From CAVZVZ01 sp963778895 (GTDB taxonomy: Bacteria; Actinomycetota; Acidimicrobiia; Acidimicrobiales; Acidimicrobilacustridaceae), in contig CAVZVZ010000005.1 of the NCBI GenBank assembly GCA_963778895.1, positions 1,116,001 through 1,180,000 on the forward strand: 64,000 nucleotides of DNA. Direction: 5' to 3'. Below the pieces are notes generated by a model, which ran no database searches, was not told the origin of the DNA, and saw nothing but the letters and a program-made list of their open reading frames with translations. Of this stretch, positions 55,823 through 64,000 are shown in pieces; within the stretch, counting starts at the first letter, position 1, and the number at the start of each line of letters is the position of its first letter. The position numbers and the translations under genes were made by a program.

Positions 55823-56518
55823 CTACCGCAACTCGGCGGCCAGGTACGCCGTATCGCCGGTGAGGAGGTACTGGATCCGACGGCCGAGAATCGACGCGTG
55901 ATCGCTGATGCGCTGGAGCGAATGGCCAGCCACGAGCGACCGTAGCGCGATACGCGCCGCGTCCGGCCCACCGAGGGTGACGAGGGTCTCGGTGAGCTTT
56001 TCCATGTGCAGGTCCATCAGTCCGGAGCCGGCGGCGACCGAACTGGCGAGATCGAGATCATCGGTGGCCCACGCGCGCAACGCATCGCGGAAGCGTTCGA
56101 CCGCGAGGTCGGACATCACGTGCAGGATGTCGAAGCTCGTGTCGTTGGCGGTCAGCACATGGTGCTCGGGAGCCAACTTCACCACGCGCAGACTGAGATC
56201 ACCGACGCGCTCGAACGTGGAGGTGGCTCGGATCACGGATACGACGAGCCGAAGGTCCGACGCCATCGGGTTCTCGCGCATCAACACCTGGTAGCACTGC
56301 TCGATCAACGAGACGTTCATCGCGTCGATGTCGTCGTCGGCCACGATGGCGCGCTCGGCCGTAGCCGCATCACCGGTCAACAAGACCTCACGCATGCGCT
56401 CGAGGTTCTGATCCACGAGCACACCCATGACCTCGGTCTGCAGCTTCAGCTCCTGTAGATCGGAGGTGAAGTGCAGACGAAGGGGCTGCCGAGGGTCAGC
56501 CGAACCGGCCGGTGACAT
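55823..56518 (-). CDS. phoU: PhoU homologue (first copy)
   Basis: About 231 residues from ATG 56518, overlapping the pstB end by 23 bases. Two PhoU repeats: VSLIEQCYQVLMRENPMASD, RATSTFERVGDLSLRVVKLA and then SLVAGHSLQRISDHASILGR. PhoU links Pst transporter state to the sensor kinase and represses Pho signalling when phosphate is ample. Two phoU genes in tandem are present here; both retain the E/RxxD metal-binding patterns. Confidence 0.9.
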   Translation of the reverse strand: MSPAGSADPRQPLRLHFTSDLQELKLQTEVMGVLVDQNLERMREVLLTGDAATAERAIVADDDIDAMNVSLIEQCYQVLMRENPMASDLRLVVSVIRATSTFERVGDLSLRVVKLAPEHHVLTANDTSFDILHVMSDLAVERFRDALRAWATDDLDLASSVAAGSGLMDLHMEKLTETLVTLGGPDAARIALRSLVAGHSLQRISDHASILGRRIQYLLTGDTAYLAAELR

Positions 56519-57348
56519 AGTTCTCCGTCCGTTCGTCGGCGGGGTTCGAGAAGATCGACTCGGTGCGGTCGAACTCCACCAAGAAGCCCGTGCGAGTGTC
56601 GGTGTCGGCCTGGACCTCGGTGGTGAAGAAAGCCGGTGCGGTCGCTGACGCGCGCGGCCTGCTGCATGTTGTGGGTCACGATCACGATCGTGTACTCGCT
56701 CTTGATCTCCTGCATGAGATCCTCGATGCGGGCCGTCGCGATGGGATCGAGCGCCGAGCAGGGTTCGTCCATGAGCACCACCTCGGGCTCCACGGCAACG
56801 GCCCGGGCAATGCACAGCCGCTGCTGCTGCCCACCAGAGAGACCGAGCGCGGACTTCTTGAGGCGATCCTTCACCTCGTCCCACAATGCGGCACGACGCA
56901 GCGCGTGTTCGACCCGACCGTCGAGATCGTCTTTCATCCCCGCGAGCCGCGGCCCGAACGCCACGTTGTCGTAGATCGACTTGGGGAAGGGATTCGGCCG
57001 TTGGAACACCATCCCGATCCGCTTGCGGACCTCGACGGGATCGATCGAGGGACCGTACAGGTCGATGCCGTGGTAGAGCATCGTGCCCTCGACGCGGGCG
57101 CCTTCGATCAGGTCGTTCATGCGGTCGAAGCAACGGAGCACGGTCGACTTGCCGCAACCGGACGGGCCGATGAACGCCGTGATCTCGTTGCGTCGGATCT
57201 GCAGGCTGACATCGCGGACCGCACGAAACCCGCCGTAGAACACGGACAGGTCGCGAACGTCGAACACGACCGCCCCTTCCGGTTGCGGGCTCTCTGTGGG
57301 CGCCGACTCGGTCGAGGCGGCCGAATCGATCGTCTGCTCAGCGCTCAT
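56496..57348 (-). CDS. pstB: PstB phosphate ABC ATPase, one late frameshift
   Basis: Walker A AFIGPSGCGKSTVLRCFDRM, Q-loop IGMVFQRPNPFPKSIYDNVA, signature ALGLSGGQQQRLCIARAVAV and Walker B VVLMDEPCSALDPIATARIE are typical PstB. Near 56635 the frame changes; the end reads FLVEFDRTESIFSNP and ERTENYVTGRFG, stopping at 56496. ATG 57348 is chosen for GAGGA 7 bases upstream, leaving a 30-residue polar N-terminal extension; a TTG at 57429 would lengthen it further. Confidence 0.9.
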
Positions 57349-57452
57349 GGCAGGTTCCTCGGGTGGCGAATCGAGCGGTGGATCGCCGGACGGCGGTTCC
57401 GCCTCGGACGGTAGCGGGGCGTCGGGCAATTGTTCTCACGGCTTCTCGGGGC

Positions 57453-58346
57453 TCATTGCTGTTTCAGGGTCAGGCGACCCGCGATGATCCGGGCGAGGAC
57501 GGTGAACAGAAACACGATGGCGACGAGGGTGAGGGCTGCCCCCCAAGCACGATCTTGCGCCGGCGCGAACGGCTGCTGGGCGTTGCTGAAGATCTGCAGC
57601 GACAGCGCGGTGTTCACCCCGCTGAGGATGTTGGGGTTGAACGCCCGGGCCGCGCCCACCGTGAAGAGCAGCGGCGCGGTCTCGCCCGCGGCGCGCGCGA
57701 TCGCCAACATCACACCACTGGTGATGCCCGCGAGCGCGGCCGGTAGCACCACGGTCACGATCGTCCGCCATTTGCGATTCCCGAGGGCGTAACTGCCGTT
57801 GCGCAGCTCGTCGGGCACCAACCGCAACATCTCCTCGGTCGAACGAATGACGATCGGCAGCATCAGCGCACCAAGTGCCAATGCACCGCCGAGACCCGAG
57901 AAGCCGAAGCGCAGCGTGAAGATCGTGTAGATGAACAGACCCATGATGATCGAGGGCACGCCGGTCATCACGTCCGCCATGAAACGGATGAGGCCCCCCA
58001 GGCGTCCCCGTGCGCCGTACTCGTTCAAATAGATGGCCGCGAGCACGCCGAGGGGAACAGCCATCAGCGCCGCGCCAGCGGTGATGACCAGCGTGCCGAC
58101 GATCGCCGGGCCCATCCCGCCACCGGCGCGCCGACCCGAAGGTTCGATCTCCTTGCTGAACCAGTCCGCACTGATGACGGAGATCCCCTTGCTCACCACA
58201 TAGAAGATGATGAAACCGAGCGGGATCATCACCACGACGAGCGAACCCCACATCCACACCGTCGACAAGGTGTTCTTGACCCGCCGAGACCGGCTCGTCG
58301 TCACCTCGAGGAGCAGCGCGTCGGAGGGGTCGACCGGCGCGCTCAT
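57453..58346 (-). CDS. pstA: PstA phosphate permease
   Basis: A 297-residue inner-membrane permease of the high-affinity phosphate importer. Segments: WMWGSLVVVMIPLGFIIFYV, LAAIYLNEYGARGRLGGLIR, MADVMTGVPSIIMGLFIYTI, RSTEEMLRLVPDELRNGSYA (EAA-type loop) and AIARAAGETAPLLFTVGAAR. Six membrane helices. ATG 58346 overlaps the pstC stop by 4 bases (ATGA). Intact. Confidence 0.94.
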   Translation of the reverse strand: MSAPVDPSDALLLEVTTSRSRRVKNTLSTVWMWGSLVVVMIPLGFIIFYVVSKGISVISADWFSKEIEPSGRRAGGGMGPAIVGTLVITAGAALMAVPLGVLAAIYLNEYGARGRLGGLIRFMADVMTGVPSIIMGLFIYTIFTLRFGFSGLGGALALGALMLPIVIRSTEEMLRLVPDELRNGSYALGNRKWRTIVTVVLPAALAGITSGVMLAIARAAGETAPLLFTVGAARAFNPNILSGVNTALSLQIFSNAQQPFAPAQDRAWGAALTLVAIVFLFTVLARIIAGRLTLKQQ

Positions 58347-59330
58347 GTGACCAGTCTCCGATCCATGCGACCGACGATCCCCCGCGCAATGACGTTCACG
58401 ATGATCGTCACGAGGAACAACACGACGCCGAGGCCGATCAGAGCCGCCCTCTGGATCCCTCCGGCCTCGCCGAACTGGTTGGCGATGACCGCGGGCATGG
58501 AGTCGCCCGGGTAGAAGACGTGCGACGTGATCTGCGCGGACGAGCCGATGACCAGCGCGGCGGCGATGGTCTCACCCATGGCCCGGCCGAGACCGAGCAT
58601 CACGGCGCCGACGATGCCACCTCGACTCGCGGGCAGCACCGCCTGGCGGATCGTCTCCCACCGCGTCGCGCCCATGCCGTAGGCCGCTTCCCTCTGCATG
58701 GGGGAGACGGTCGCGATGACCTCACGGGACAGCGACGTGACGATGGGCGTGATCATGATGGCCAGGATGATCCCGGCGGTCATGAAGCTCTTGCCCTGGC
58801 GCGTTGCCGCCGAAGATCGACCCCAGCACCGGGATCCCGTCGGTTCGATCGGCGATCCACTGGTACACGTGCACGACGTTGGGCGCGAACACGAGGATGC
58901 CCCACAGGCCATAGACGACCGACGGGATCGCCGCGAGCAGGTCCATCACGTAGACGATGGCCTTGCGAATACGACGCGGGGCGGCCTCGTTCGCGAACAG
59001 CGCGATCCCGAGACTCACCGGTACGGCCAAAAGGATGGCTATGAACGCCGTGAGCGCGGTGCCGTAGATGAACGCCAGCGCACCGAACTGATTGTTCGCC
59101 GGCGACCAGTCGCTCGACGTGATGAAGCTGAGGCCTTCGGCCTTGAAGGCGGGCCACGCCTCCTTGGTCGTGGAGTAGGCGATGAGGGCGAGGATGAGCA
59201 GGACGGCCAGACCGGCGGCGAGGGTGATCACTTTGAACACCTGGTCGCCCGCGCCACCGCCCGAACCGAGGTCCGACGCGCTCGGGGCCGAGCCCGAAGG
59301 CTCGGCCACGAGTTCGTCGGTGGCGCTCAT
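58343..59330 (-). CDS. pstC: PstC phosphate permease, one frameshift
   Basis: ATG 59330 opens a short polar N-terminus, then helices LAAGLAVLLILALIAYSTTK, LAFIYGTALTAFIAILLAVP and YVMDLLAAIPSVVYGLWGIL. Near 58800 the frame changes, continuing as SFMTAGIILAIMITPIVTSL, SPMQREAAYGMGATRWETIR and GLGRAMGETIAAALVIGSSA to 58343. It is 26 bases downstream of the pstS stop region in transcription. Confidence 0.9.
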
Positions 59331-59356
59331 GGATGCCACGCGCGTGCTACCTCAGC

Positions 59357-60469
59357 TCAGCCGGTGGTGATCTTCGACAACTGCGCGACGGCCTGGGTCT
59401 GCAGGCTGGTCGGCAGCGGGGCGAAGTCGACGCTGTCGGCGAAGCCCTGGCCCGTCGTCAGCAGGAAGTTGATCCAGCACTGCTGGGCGAGCACCATCGC
59501 AGAGTTGGACTGCGTCGCGTACACGATGATCCAGGTGGGCGAAGTGATCGGGTAGGAATCGGCCCCGGCCGCGTTGATCGGGTTGTACGTCAGGTCAGGG
59601 TTGATCGTGGTGCTGGCTACCGCAGCTGAGGCCCCCGCGAGCGACGGAGCCACGAAGTCACCGGCCTGGTTCTTGATGCTGGCGGTCGACAGTCCGGCCG
59701 CGTTGGCGTCGGAGAAGTCGACGTAGCCGATGGCGCCGTTGTTGTCCTTCACGACCTGGGCGACACCCGTGTTGCCCTGCCCGGCCTGCGTGTTGGTGGG
59801 CCAGTTGATCGTGTCGCTCGCGCCGAGGGTCCACGTGCCCTTCGCTGCACTGTCGAGGAACTTGCTGAAGTTCGAGGTCGTACCGGAGGCGTCGCTGCGA
59901 TGCGCGACCACGATGGGTGTATTCGGCAGATTCGCGCCCGGATTGTCGGCACCGATGGCCGGGTCGTTCCACGTGGTTATTTCCGCCTGGAAGATCTTGG
60001 CGATGGTGTTGGGGCTCAACTGCAGGTCGCTGACCCCGCTCAGGTTGTACGAAACCGTGATGGGCGCGGCGACCGTCGGGAAGTACAGGATGCTCCCGCC
60101 TTGATAGCTCGGGAGATCCTCGGTCTTGACCGTGCTGTCGGTACCCGCGTAGTCGACAGCCTTGACCTGCAGCTGCTGCTTGCCGGTTCCCGAGCCGCCT
60201 CCGGCATAGTTCACCGTGAGGTTCGGCGAGGTGTCCGGCAGCTGGGCGATGCCTTCGTCGATGAATGGCTTCTGGAACGTCGAACCGCTGCCGTTGAGCG
60301 TGCCCGACGCGGCCGCACAGTCCAGGTTCGCGCCCGCCAGGGTTGTGCCCGAACCGCTCGTGTTGGCCGTCGAGGTGGTCGATTTGTCGCTGCTGCACGC
60401 GGCAGTCAGCAAGGCCAAGGCCGTTACGAGGCCGACCAGAACGGTGAGGGACCGCTTGGTTGAACGCAA
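59357..60469 (-). CDS. pstS: PstS phosphate-binding lipoprotein
   Basis: About 370 residues. TTG 60469 is chosen because GGAGGAAA lies 8 bases upstream; ATG 60490 would put that site inside the coding region. The lipoprotein signal is SLTVLVGLVTALALLTAACS. Phosphate-site segments: LNGSGSTFQKPFIDEGIAQL, YAGGGSGTGKQQL, ITVSYNLSGVSDLQLSP and VVAHRSDASGTTSNFSKFLD. It heads the pst cluster. An inverted repeat (60525-60549) and a single GTTCACC (60492-60498) precede it. Confidence 0.94.
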   Translation of the reverse strand: MRSTKRSLTVLVGLVTALALLTAACSSDKSTTSTANTSGSGTTLAGANLDCAAASGTLNGSGSTFQKPFIDEGIAQLPDTSPNLTVNYAGGGSGTGKQQLQVKAVDYAGTDSTVKTEDLPSYQGGSILYFPTVAAPITVSYNLSGVSDLQLSPNTIAKIFQAEITTWNDPAIGADNPGANLPNTPIVVAHRSDASGTTSNFSKFLDSAAKGTWTLGASDTINWPTNTQAGQGNTGVAQVVKDNNGAIGYVDFSDANAAGLSTASIKNQAGDFVAPSLAGASAAVASTTINPDLTYNPINAAGADSYPITSPTWIIVYATQSNSAMVLAQQCWINFLLTTGQGFADSVDFAPLPTSLQTQAVAQLSKITTG

Positions 60470-60524
60470 GGTGTCTTTCCTCCAGCGCATCGGTGAACGG
60501 ATCGCGCTTTTCGACCCGTACTCG

Positions 60525-60549
60525 CGCAACCTAGGCAGTGAAGGTTGCG
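60525..60549. promoter_or_regulatory. Inverted repeat upstream of pstS
   Basis: Perfect 8-base arms CGCAACCT (60525-60532) and AGGTTGCG (60542-60549) around 9 bases, 56-80 bases before the TTG start. The right end also contains CTTCACT on the minus strand, similar to one half of the actinobacterial phosphate-regulator repeat (GTTCACC). A canonical direct repeat is not seen, so the binding protein is uncertain. Confidence 0.45.
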
Positions 60550-60588
60550 GCCGATCATGCGCCGAGCGACGCGGAGGGGAATCTTGGG

Positions 60589-61782
60589 TTACATCGAGGT
60601 GAACGGACTTGGGTCCACCGACGCCTGCCAGGCCCGGGCAAAGGCCATCCGTTCGGCGGCCGCCGGGTGACTCGCTCGCAGGCGCTGCAGCGTCCCGGGG
60701 TCGAGGTCGGACAGGTTCTTGACGTGCAGCCGGCGCAGCATCTCGACCATGTCGTCAGGCCGGGACAAGAGCTCGAGGGCATCGAGGTCGGCCTCACGCT
60801 CGTGGGCCCGGGAGAGCCACGCCGTCACCACGCCGGTGAGCAACGAGCCGAGTTGAACGCCGAGCAACAACAGGGGCAACGAGGCCGGGTCTCCGAGGCC
60901 GTCGAGGTCCAGCCAGGCGAACAGACCCTGCCAGCCCGCGAGCAGACGCAGCACCACGAACGCGATCAGCGTGGTGACCGCGAGAACGGGGATCTGTTGG
61001 CGAAGGTGATGACGACGCCAGTGACCGAGCTCGTGGGCGACCACTTGCTCGATGAGCTCGGGGGGATGCTCGAGGATCGTGTCGAACAACACCACGCGAC
61101 GGGTCGCACCCAGCCCGCTCACGTACGCGTTGTCGCGGCGCGACCTCCGGCTCTCGTCCGCCACCAGCACACCGGCGATCGGAACGCGTGCGGCCGCGGC
61201 CACCGCCGCGAGCCGACGGGCCAGGGCTTCATCCCTCAGCGGCTCGAATCGGTTGAACACGGGCGCGATCACGACGGGGTAGAGGAACCCGAGCAAGATC
61301 CCGAGTGTCGTGACGAGGAGCCAGCCCACCAGCCACCACCACGACGTGTTGCGGATCAGCGCGTACAGGGGCACCAGCAACGCCAGCCCGAGCACGGTCG
61401 ACAGCGCGAAGCTCTTCACTTGGTCAGCTACGAACGTCGACGGTGTCTGCGTCGACAGCTCCCATCGGCGGTCGTGGCCGAAGTCGACCCACACGTCGAT
61501 CGGCACGTCGATGACGAGGAGCAGCGCCTCCAGCGCCACGAACACCAATGCGAGCTGCACGGGCCAGGGCGTCGAGGCGGCGGACTCGACGATCGACTGC
61601 CCGGCACCGACCAACAAGAACACGACGACGGCGACGAGGGACAGCACGACCCTTACGAGCCGCATCCAGCGCAGCGGTCGTTGGTAGGCCCGGGCGCGAT
61701 CGACTTCGTCGGCCGTGAAGAAGTCGTAGGGATCGGCGAGCGTCGGCCGCCAGACGGAAGGAGGCGACGTCATCGCCGGCAT
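60589..61782 (-). CDS. M48-family (Ste24-like) membrane metalloprotease
   Basis: A 397-residue zinc protease. Four to five membrane helices (VVLSLVAVVVFLLVGAGQSI, ALVFVALEALLLVIDVPIDV, FALSTVLGLALLVPLYALIR, WLVGWLLVTTLGILLGFLYP), then IAGVLVADESRRSRRDNAYV, the zinc motif QVVAHELGHWRRHHL (HExxH) and a downstream Glu ligand in READLDALELL. These features match CAAX-prenyl-protease-type M48A. ATG 61782 overlaps the Nudix stop (TGATG). Confidence 0.92.
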   Translation of the reverse strand: MPAMTSPPSVWRPTLADPYDFFTADEVDRARAYQRPLRWMRLVRVVLSLVAVVVFLLVGAGQSIVESAASTPWPVQLALVFVALEALLLVIDVPIDVWVDFGHDRRWELSTQTPSTFVADQVKSFALSTVLGLALLVPLYALIRNTSWWWLVGWLLVTTLGILLGFLYPVVIAPVFNRFEPLRDEALARRLAAVAAAARVPIAGVLVADESRRSRRDNAYVSGLGATRRVVLFDTILEHPPELIEQVVAHELGHWRRHHLRQQIPVLAVTTLIAFVVLRLLAGWQGLFAWLDLDGLGDPASLPLLLLGVQLGSLLTGVVTAWLSRAHEREADLDALELLSRPDDMVEMLRRLHVKNLSDLDPGTLQRLRASHPAAAERMAFARAWQASVDPSPFTSM

Positions 61783-62201
61783 CAGTCGCCGTCTGCTCCG
61801 GATGCCAGGAAGGAGTCGAGGACGTCGAGATCGTGGTCATAGGACAACCGGCGGGCCGCCTCGTCGAGTCCGACCCAATCCACCTCGTCGACCTCGTCGT
61901 TCGGGACGAACCGCTCGCGACCCCCGAGCTCCATCGTCCAGTAGCGCACGGTCTTCGGTCGCCCTTTGGCGTCGACGTAGGAAGTACTGGCGAGCTCTAT
62001 CCCGAGCACACCGCGACACGCCGTCTCTTCCTCGACCTCTCGTATCGCCGCTTCCTCGTGCGTCTCACCCGGGTCGAGCTTGCCCTTCGGGAAGCTCCAG
62101 TCGTCGTACTTCGGGCGGTGCACCAACGCGACTTCGGTCGAACCGCGCTTGCGCCGCCACAACACGGCGCCGGCGGCACGCACCGTCTCCGTTCGGCTCA
62201 C
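61782..62201 (-). CDS. Nudix hydrolase, MutT1-like single domain
   Basis: A 139-residue Nudix protein with the full box GKLDPGETHEEAAIREVEEE (GX5EX7REUXEE). WRRKRGSTEVALVHRPKYDD and WSFPKGKLD resemble the N-terminal half of mycobacterial MutT1, which hydrolyses oxidised or dinucleoside polyphosphates and is also encoded beside ppk1. The C-terminal histidine-phosphatase domain of MutT1 is absent. It lies 16 bases after ppk1 and overlaps the M48 gene. Confidence 0.9.
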   Translation of the reverse strand: MSRTETVRAAGAVLWRRKRGSTEVALVHRPKYDDWSFPKGKLDPGETHEEAAIREVEEETACRGVLGIELASTSYVDAKGRPKTVRYWTMELGGRERFVPNDEVDEVDWVGLDEAARRLSYDHDLDVLDSFLASGADGD

Positions 62202-62217
62202 GATGTCGGTACGCCGA

Positions 62218-64000
62218 TCACGCAGGTGTACGCCGCTCGAGCGCGAGCTCCTGGAAACGGCGATGCGTCTCGACCTCGCCCGGGCCGATGACGTGGTGCC
62301 AGGTGCCGTCGGGCGAGAGGCTCCACGCGAGCGTGTCGTCGGCGAGGTTCACGTCGATGATCTCGTCGAGCTGTTCCTGCAACGTCGGATCTTCCACCGG
62401 CACGAGCGCTTCGACCCGACGATCGAGGTTGCGCGGCATGAGATCGGCGGAACCGATGTAGTAGGTCTGTCCCCCACCGTCGGCGCCGTGCGCGAAGCGA
62501 TAGACGCGCGCATGCTCGAGATAGCGGCCGACGATCGAACGCACGTACACGTTGTCCGACAGTTCCTCTACGCCAGGACGCAGACAACAGATGCCGCGGA
62601 TGATGAGATCGACTCGCGTGCCAGCCTGCGACGCGGCGTACAGCGCGTCGATCATCTCGGCGTCGACCAGGCTGTTGAGCTTCAGGACGATGTGGCCCTC
62701 GGCGCCGTGCGACGCCTCGTTCGCGATCAGATCGAGGATCGCCCCGCGCATGAACGACGGCGCAACCAGCAGCTTGGAGAACTGGGGCTCGCGGGCGTAA
62801 CCCGTGAGCAGGTTGAAGAGCTGCGTGAGGTCGGAGCCGACGTCGGGGTCACACGTGAGCAAGCCGAGGTCCTCGTACAGGCGGGCCGTCTTCGGGTTGT
62901 AGTTGCCCGTACCCACGTGGCAGTAGCGGCGGATGCCGTCGGCCTCTTCGCGAACGACGAGGGTGGTCTTGGTGTGGATCTTCAGCCCGACGAGGCCGTA
63001 CACGACGTGCACTCCCGCCTTCTCGAGCTCACGAGCCCACACGATGTTCTTCTCTTCGTCGAAGCGCGCTTTCAGCTCGACCAGGGCGGCGACCTGCTTG
63101 CCGTTCTCGGCGGCACGGATCAGGGACTGGATGATCGAGCTGTCACCCGACGTCCGATAGAGCGTCAGCTTGATCGCCAGCACCTTCGGATCGAGCGACG
63201 CCTGCCGGATGAACTCCTCCACCGAGGTGGCGAACGACGTGTACGGGTGGTGAACCAACACGTCGCCGCGGCGCAACACGTTGAAGAAGCTGATCTCCTC
63301 TTCGTCCCGGCTGGCGAGACGTTGATCGGCGATGGGCACCCACACGGGGTCCTTCAGGTCCGGCCGATCGAGCGAGTGGATGGCCCATAGGCCGCCGAGG
63401 TCGAGTGGACCGACCGTGAGGTACACGTCCTCGTCGCTCACATCGAGCTCGCGCTGCAGCAACTCGCGAACCTCGGAGCTCATCTCGTGATCGATCTCGA
63501 GGCGCACCGCTCGACCGAATCGGCGCCGGCGCAACTCCATCTCGACGGCGGCGAGAAGGTCGTCGGCTTCCTCTTCCTCCAACGTGAGGTCGGCGTTGCG
63601 GGTGACGCGGAACGTGTGATGGCTGCCGATCTCCATGCCGGGGAACAACGCCTCGAGATGAGAGGCGATCACCTGCTCCAGAGGCACGAACCGTTCACCG
63701 TCGGGCATGGCGACGAACCGGGGCAGAAGATTCGGCACCTTGACTCGCGCAAAGCGGCGCTCACCGGACTTCGGGTCGAGCACCTCGACCGCGAGGTTCA
63801 GCGACAGGTCGGAGATGTACGGGAACGGGTGACCGGGATCGACGGCCAACGGCGTCAGCACGGGGAAGATGCGGGCGTCGAACACTTCGTCGAGGTGTTT
63901 GCGATCGTCCTCCTCGAGATCGTCGACGTTGGCGAACACGATGCCCTGCTCCGCCAGTGCCGGCATGACCTGCGCGATGAACCGGTGTTGCTGAGCGCGG
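62218..64000 (-). CDS. ppk1: Polyphosphate kinase PPK1 (5' end beyond window)
   Basis: Synthesises polyphosphate from ATP. About 594 C-terminal residues are visible; the frame stays open to the right edge (AQQHRFIAQVMPALAEQGIV), so the N-terminal domain is missing. Motifs: RVKVPNLLPRFVAMPDGERF, HHPYTSFATSVEEFIRQ, VAALVELKARFDEEKNIVWA, LVGLKIHTKTTLVV (autophosphorylation His region) and RRYCHVGTGNYNPKTARLYE (second His). It is the upstream end of the phosphate gene series. Confidence 0.95.
   Translation of the reverse strand, partial: RAQQHRFIAQVMPALAEQGIVFANVDDLEEDDRKHLDEVFDARIFPVLTPLAVDPGHPFPYISDLSLNLAVEVLDPKSGERRFARVKVPNLLPRFVAMPDGERFVPLEQVIASHLEALFPGMEIGSHHTFRVTRNADLTLEEEEADDLLAAVEMELRRRRFGRAVRLEIDHEMSSEVRELLQRELDVSDEDVYLTVGPLDLGGLWAIHSLDRPDLKDPVWVPIADQRLASRDEEEISFFNVLRRGDVLVHHPYTSFATSVEEFIRQASLDPKVLAIKLTLYRTSGDSSIIQSLIRAAENGKQVAALVELKARFDEEKNIVWARELEKAGVHVVYGLVGLKIHTKTTLVVREEADGIRRYCHVGTGNYNPKTARLYEDLGLLTCDPDVGSDLTQLFNLLTGYAREPQFSKLLVAPSFMRGAILDLIANEASHGAEGHIVLKLNSLVDAEMIDALYAASQAGTRVDLIIRGICCLRPGVEELSDNVYVRSIVGRYLEHARVYRFAHGADGGGQTYYIGSADLMPRNLDRRVEALVPVEDPTLQEQLDEIIDVNLADDTLAWSLSPDGTWHHVIGPGEVETHRRFQELALERRTPA

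Noticed and set aside
62080..63390. A 436-codon plus-strand open frame
   Set aside because: It is antisense to ppk1 and the start of the Nudix gene.

Overview
The window is high-GC bacterial chromosome with densely packed genes, many start/stop overlaps and frequent GTG/TTG starts. The gene content (UPF0182 membrane protein, YlbL-type PDZ/Lon protein, SenX3-RegX3-like pair beside pstSCAB and two phoU, ppk1 next to a MutT1-like Nudix gene, Zincin_2 metalloprotease, WS/DGAT acyltransferase) points to an actinobacterium, most likely an uncultured Acidimicrobiia-type lineage. That placement is inference from gene families only.

Layout. 1-5.3 kb: WS/DGAT (cut by the left edge), a frameshifted hypothetical, a tandem HD-GYP protein with a LuxR tail, a DsrE-like protein, a cupin and an SDR. 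5.3-10.5 kb: a rifampicin phosphotransferase (Rph) homologue with a rifampin-associated-element-like palindrome upstream and an unknown divergent gene, then an AbiEi/AbiEii-like two-gene module with a strong palindromic operator. 10.6-15.6 kb: NAGPA-type glycosidase, transposase relic, SRPBCC protein, TetR regulator and lipid kinase. 15.6-25 kb: a stress-island-like segment that follows three DosR-like boxes: small membrane protein, PPK2, P-type ATPase, DUF4235, SulP transporter, a gutted MFS gene and a SHOCT protein. 25.1 kb: initiator tRNA-fMet with terminator. 25.3-33.2 kb: MacB-like ABC exporter, YfhO protein, FKBP, amidase, ketopantoate-reductase-like protein. 33.2-40.3 kb: UPF0182, a DivIVA-like protein with a phage Mu-F-like C-terminus, YlbL-like protease, HEAT protein. 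40.3-47.8 kb: ECHDC3-like protein, complete liv (branched-chain amino acid type) ABC operon, MreB, small membrane protein, MoaE. 47.9-53.1 kb: HtrA-like pseudoprotease, SDR, zincin, MFS. 53.1-64 kb: a long co-directional phosphate locus, in transcription order ppk1, Nudix, M48 protease, pstS, pstC, pstA, pstB, phoU, phoU, histidine kinase, response regulator.

How genes work together: the last 11 kb couples phosphate import (PstSCAB), its signalling (PhoU, kinase, regulator) and polyphosphate storage (PPK1). A second polyphosphate enzyme, PPK2, sits in the DosR-box stress segment.

Quality caveat: more than 20 genes, including all five liv genes and several normally essential types, need one or more single-base frame corrections, often at short G/C runs. 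Long genes (UPF0182, rph, ppk1, pstS, MFS) are intact. This looks mainly like consensus indel error, so frameshifted genes are given as one feature spanning all pieces and should not be read as pseudogenes unless stated.
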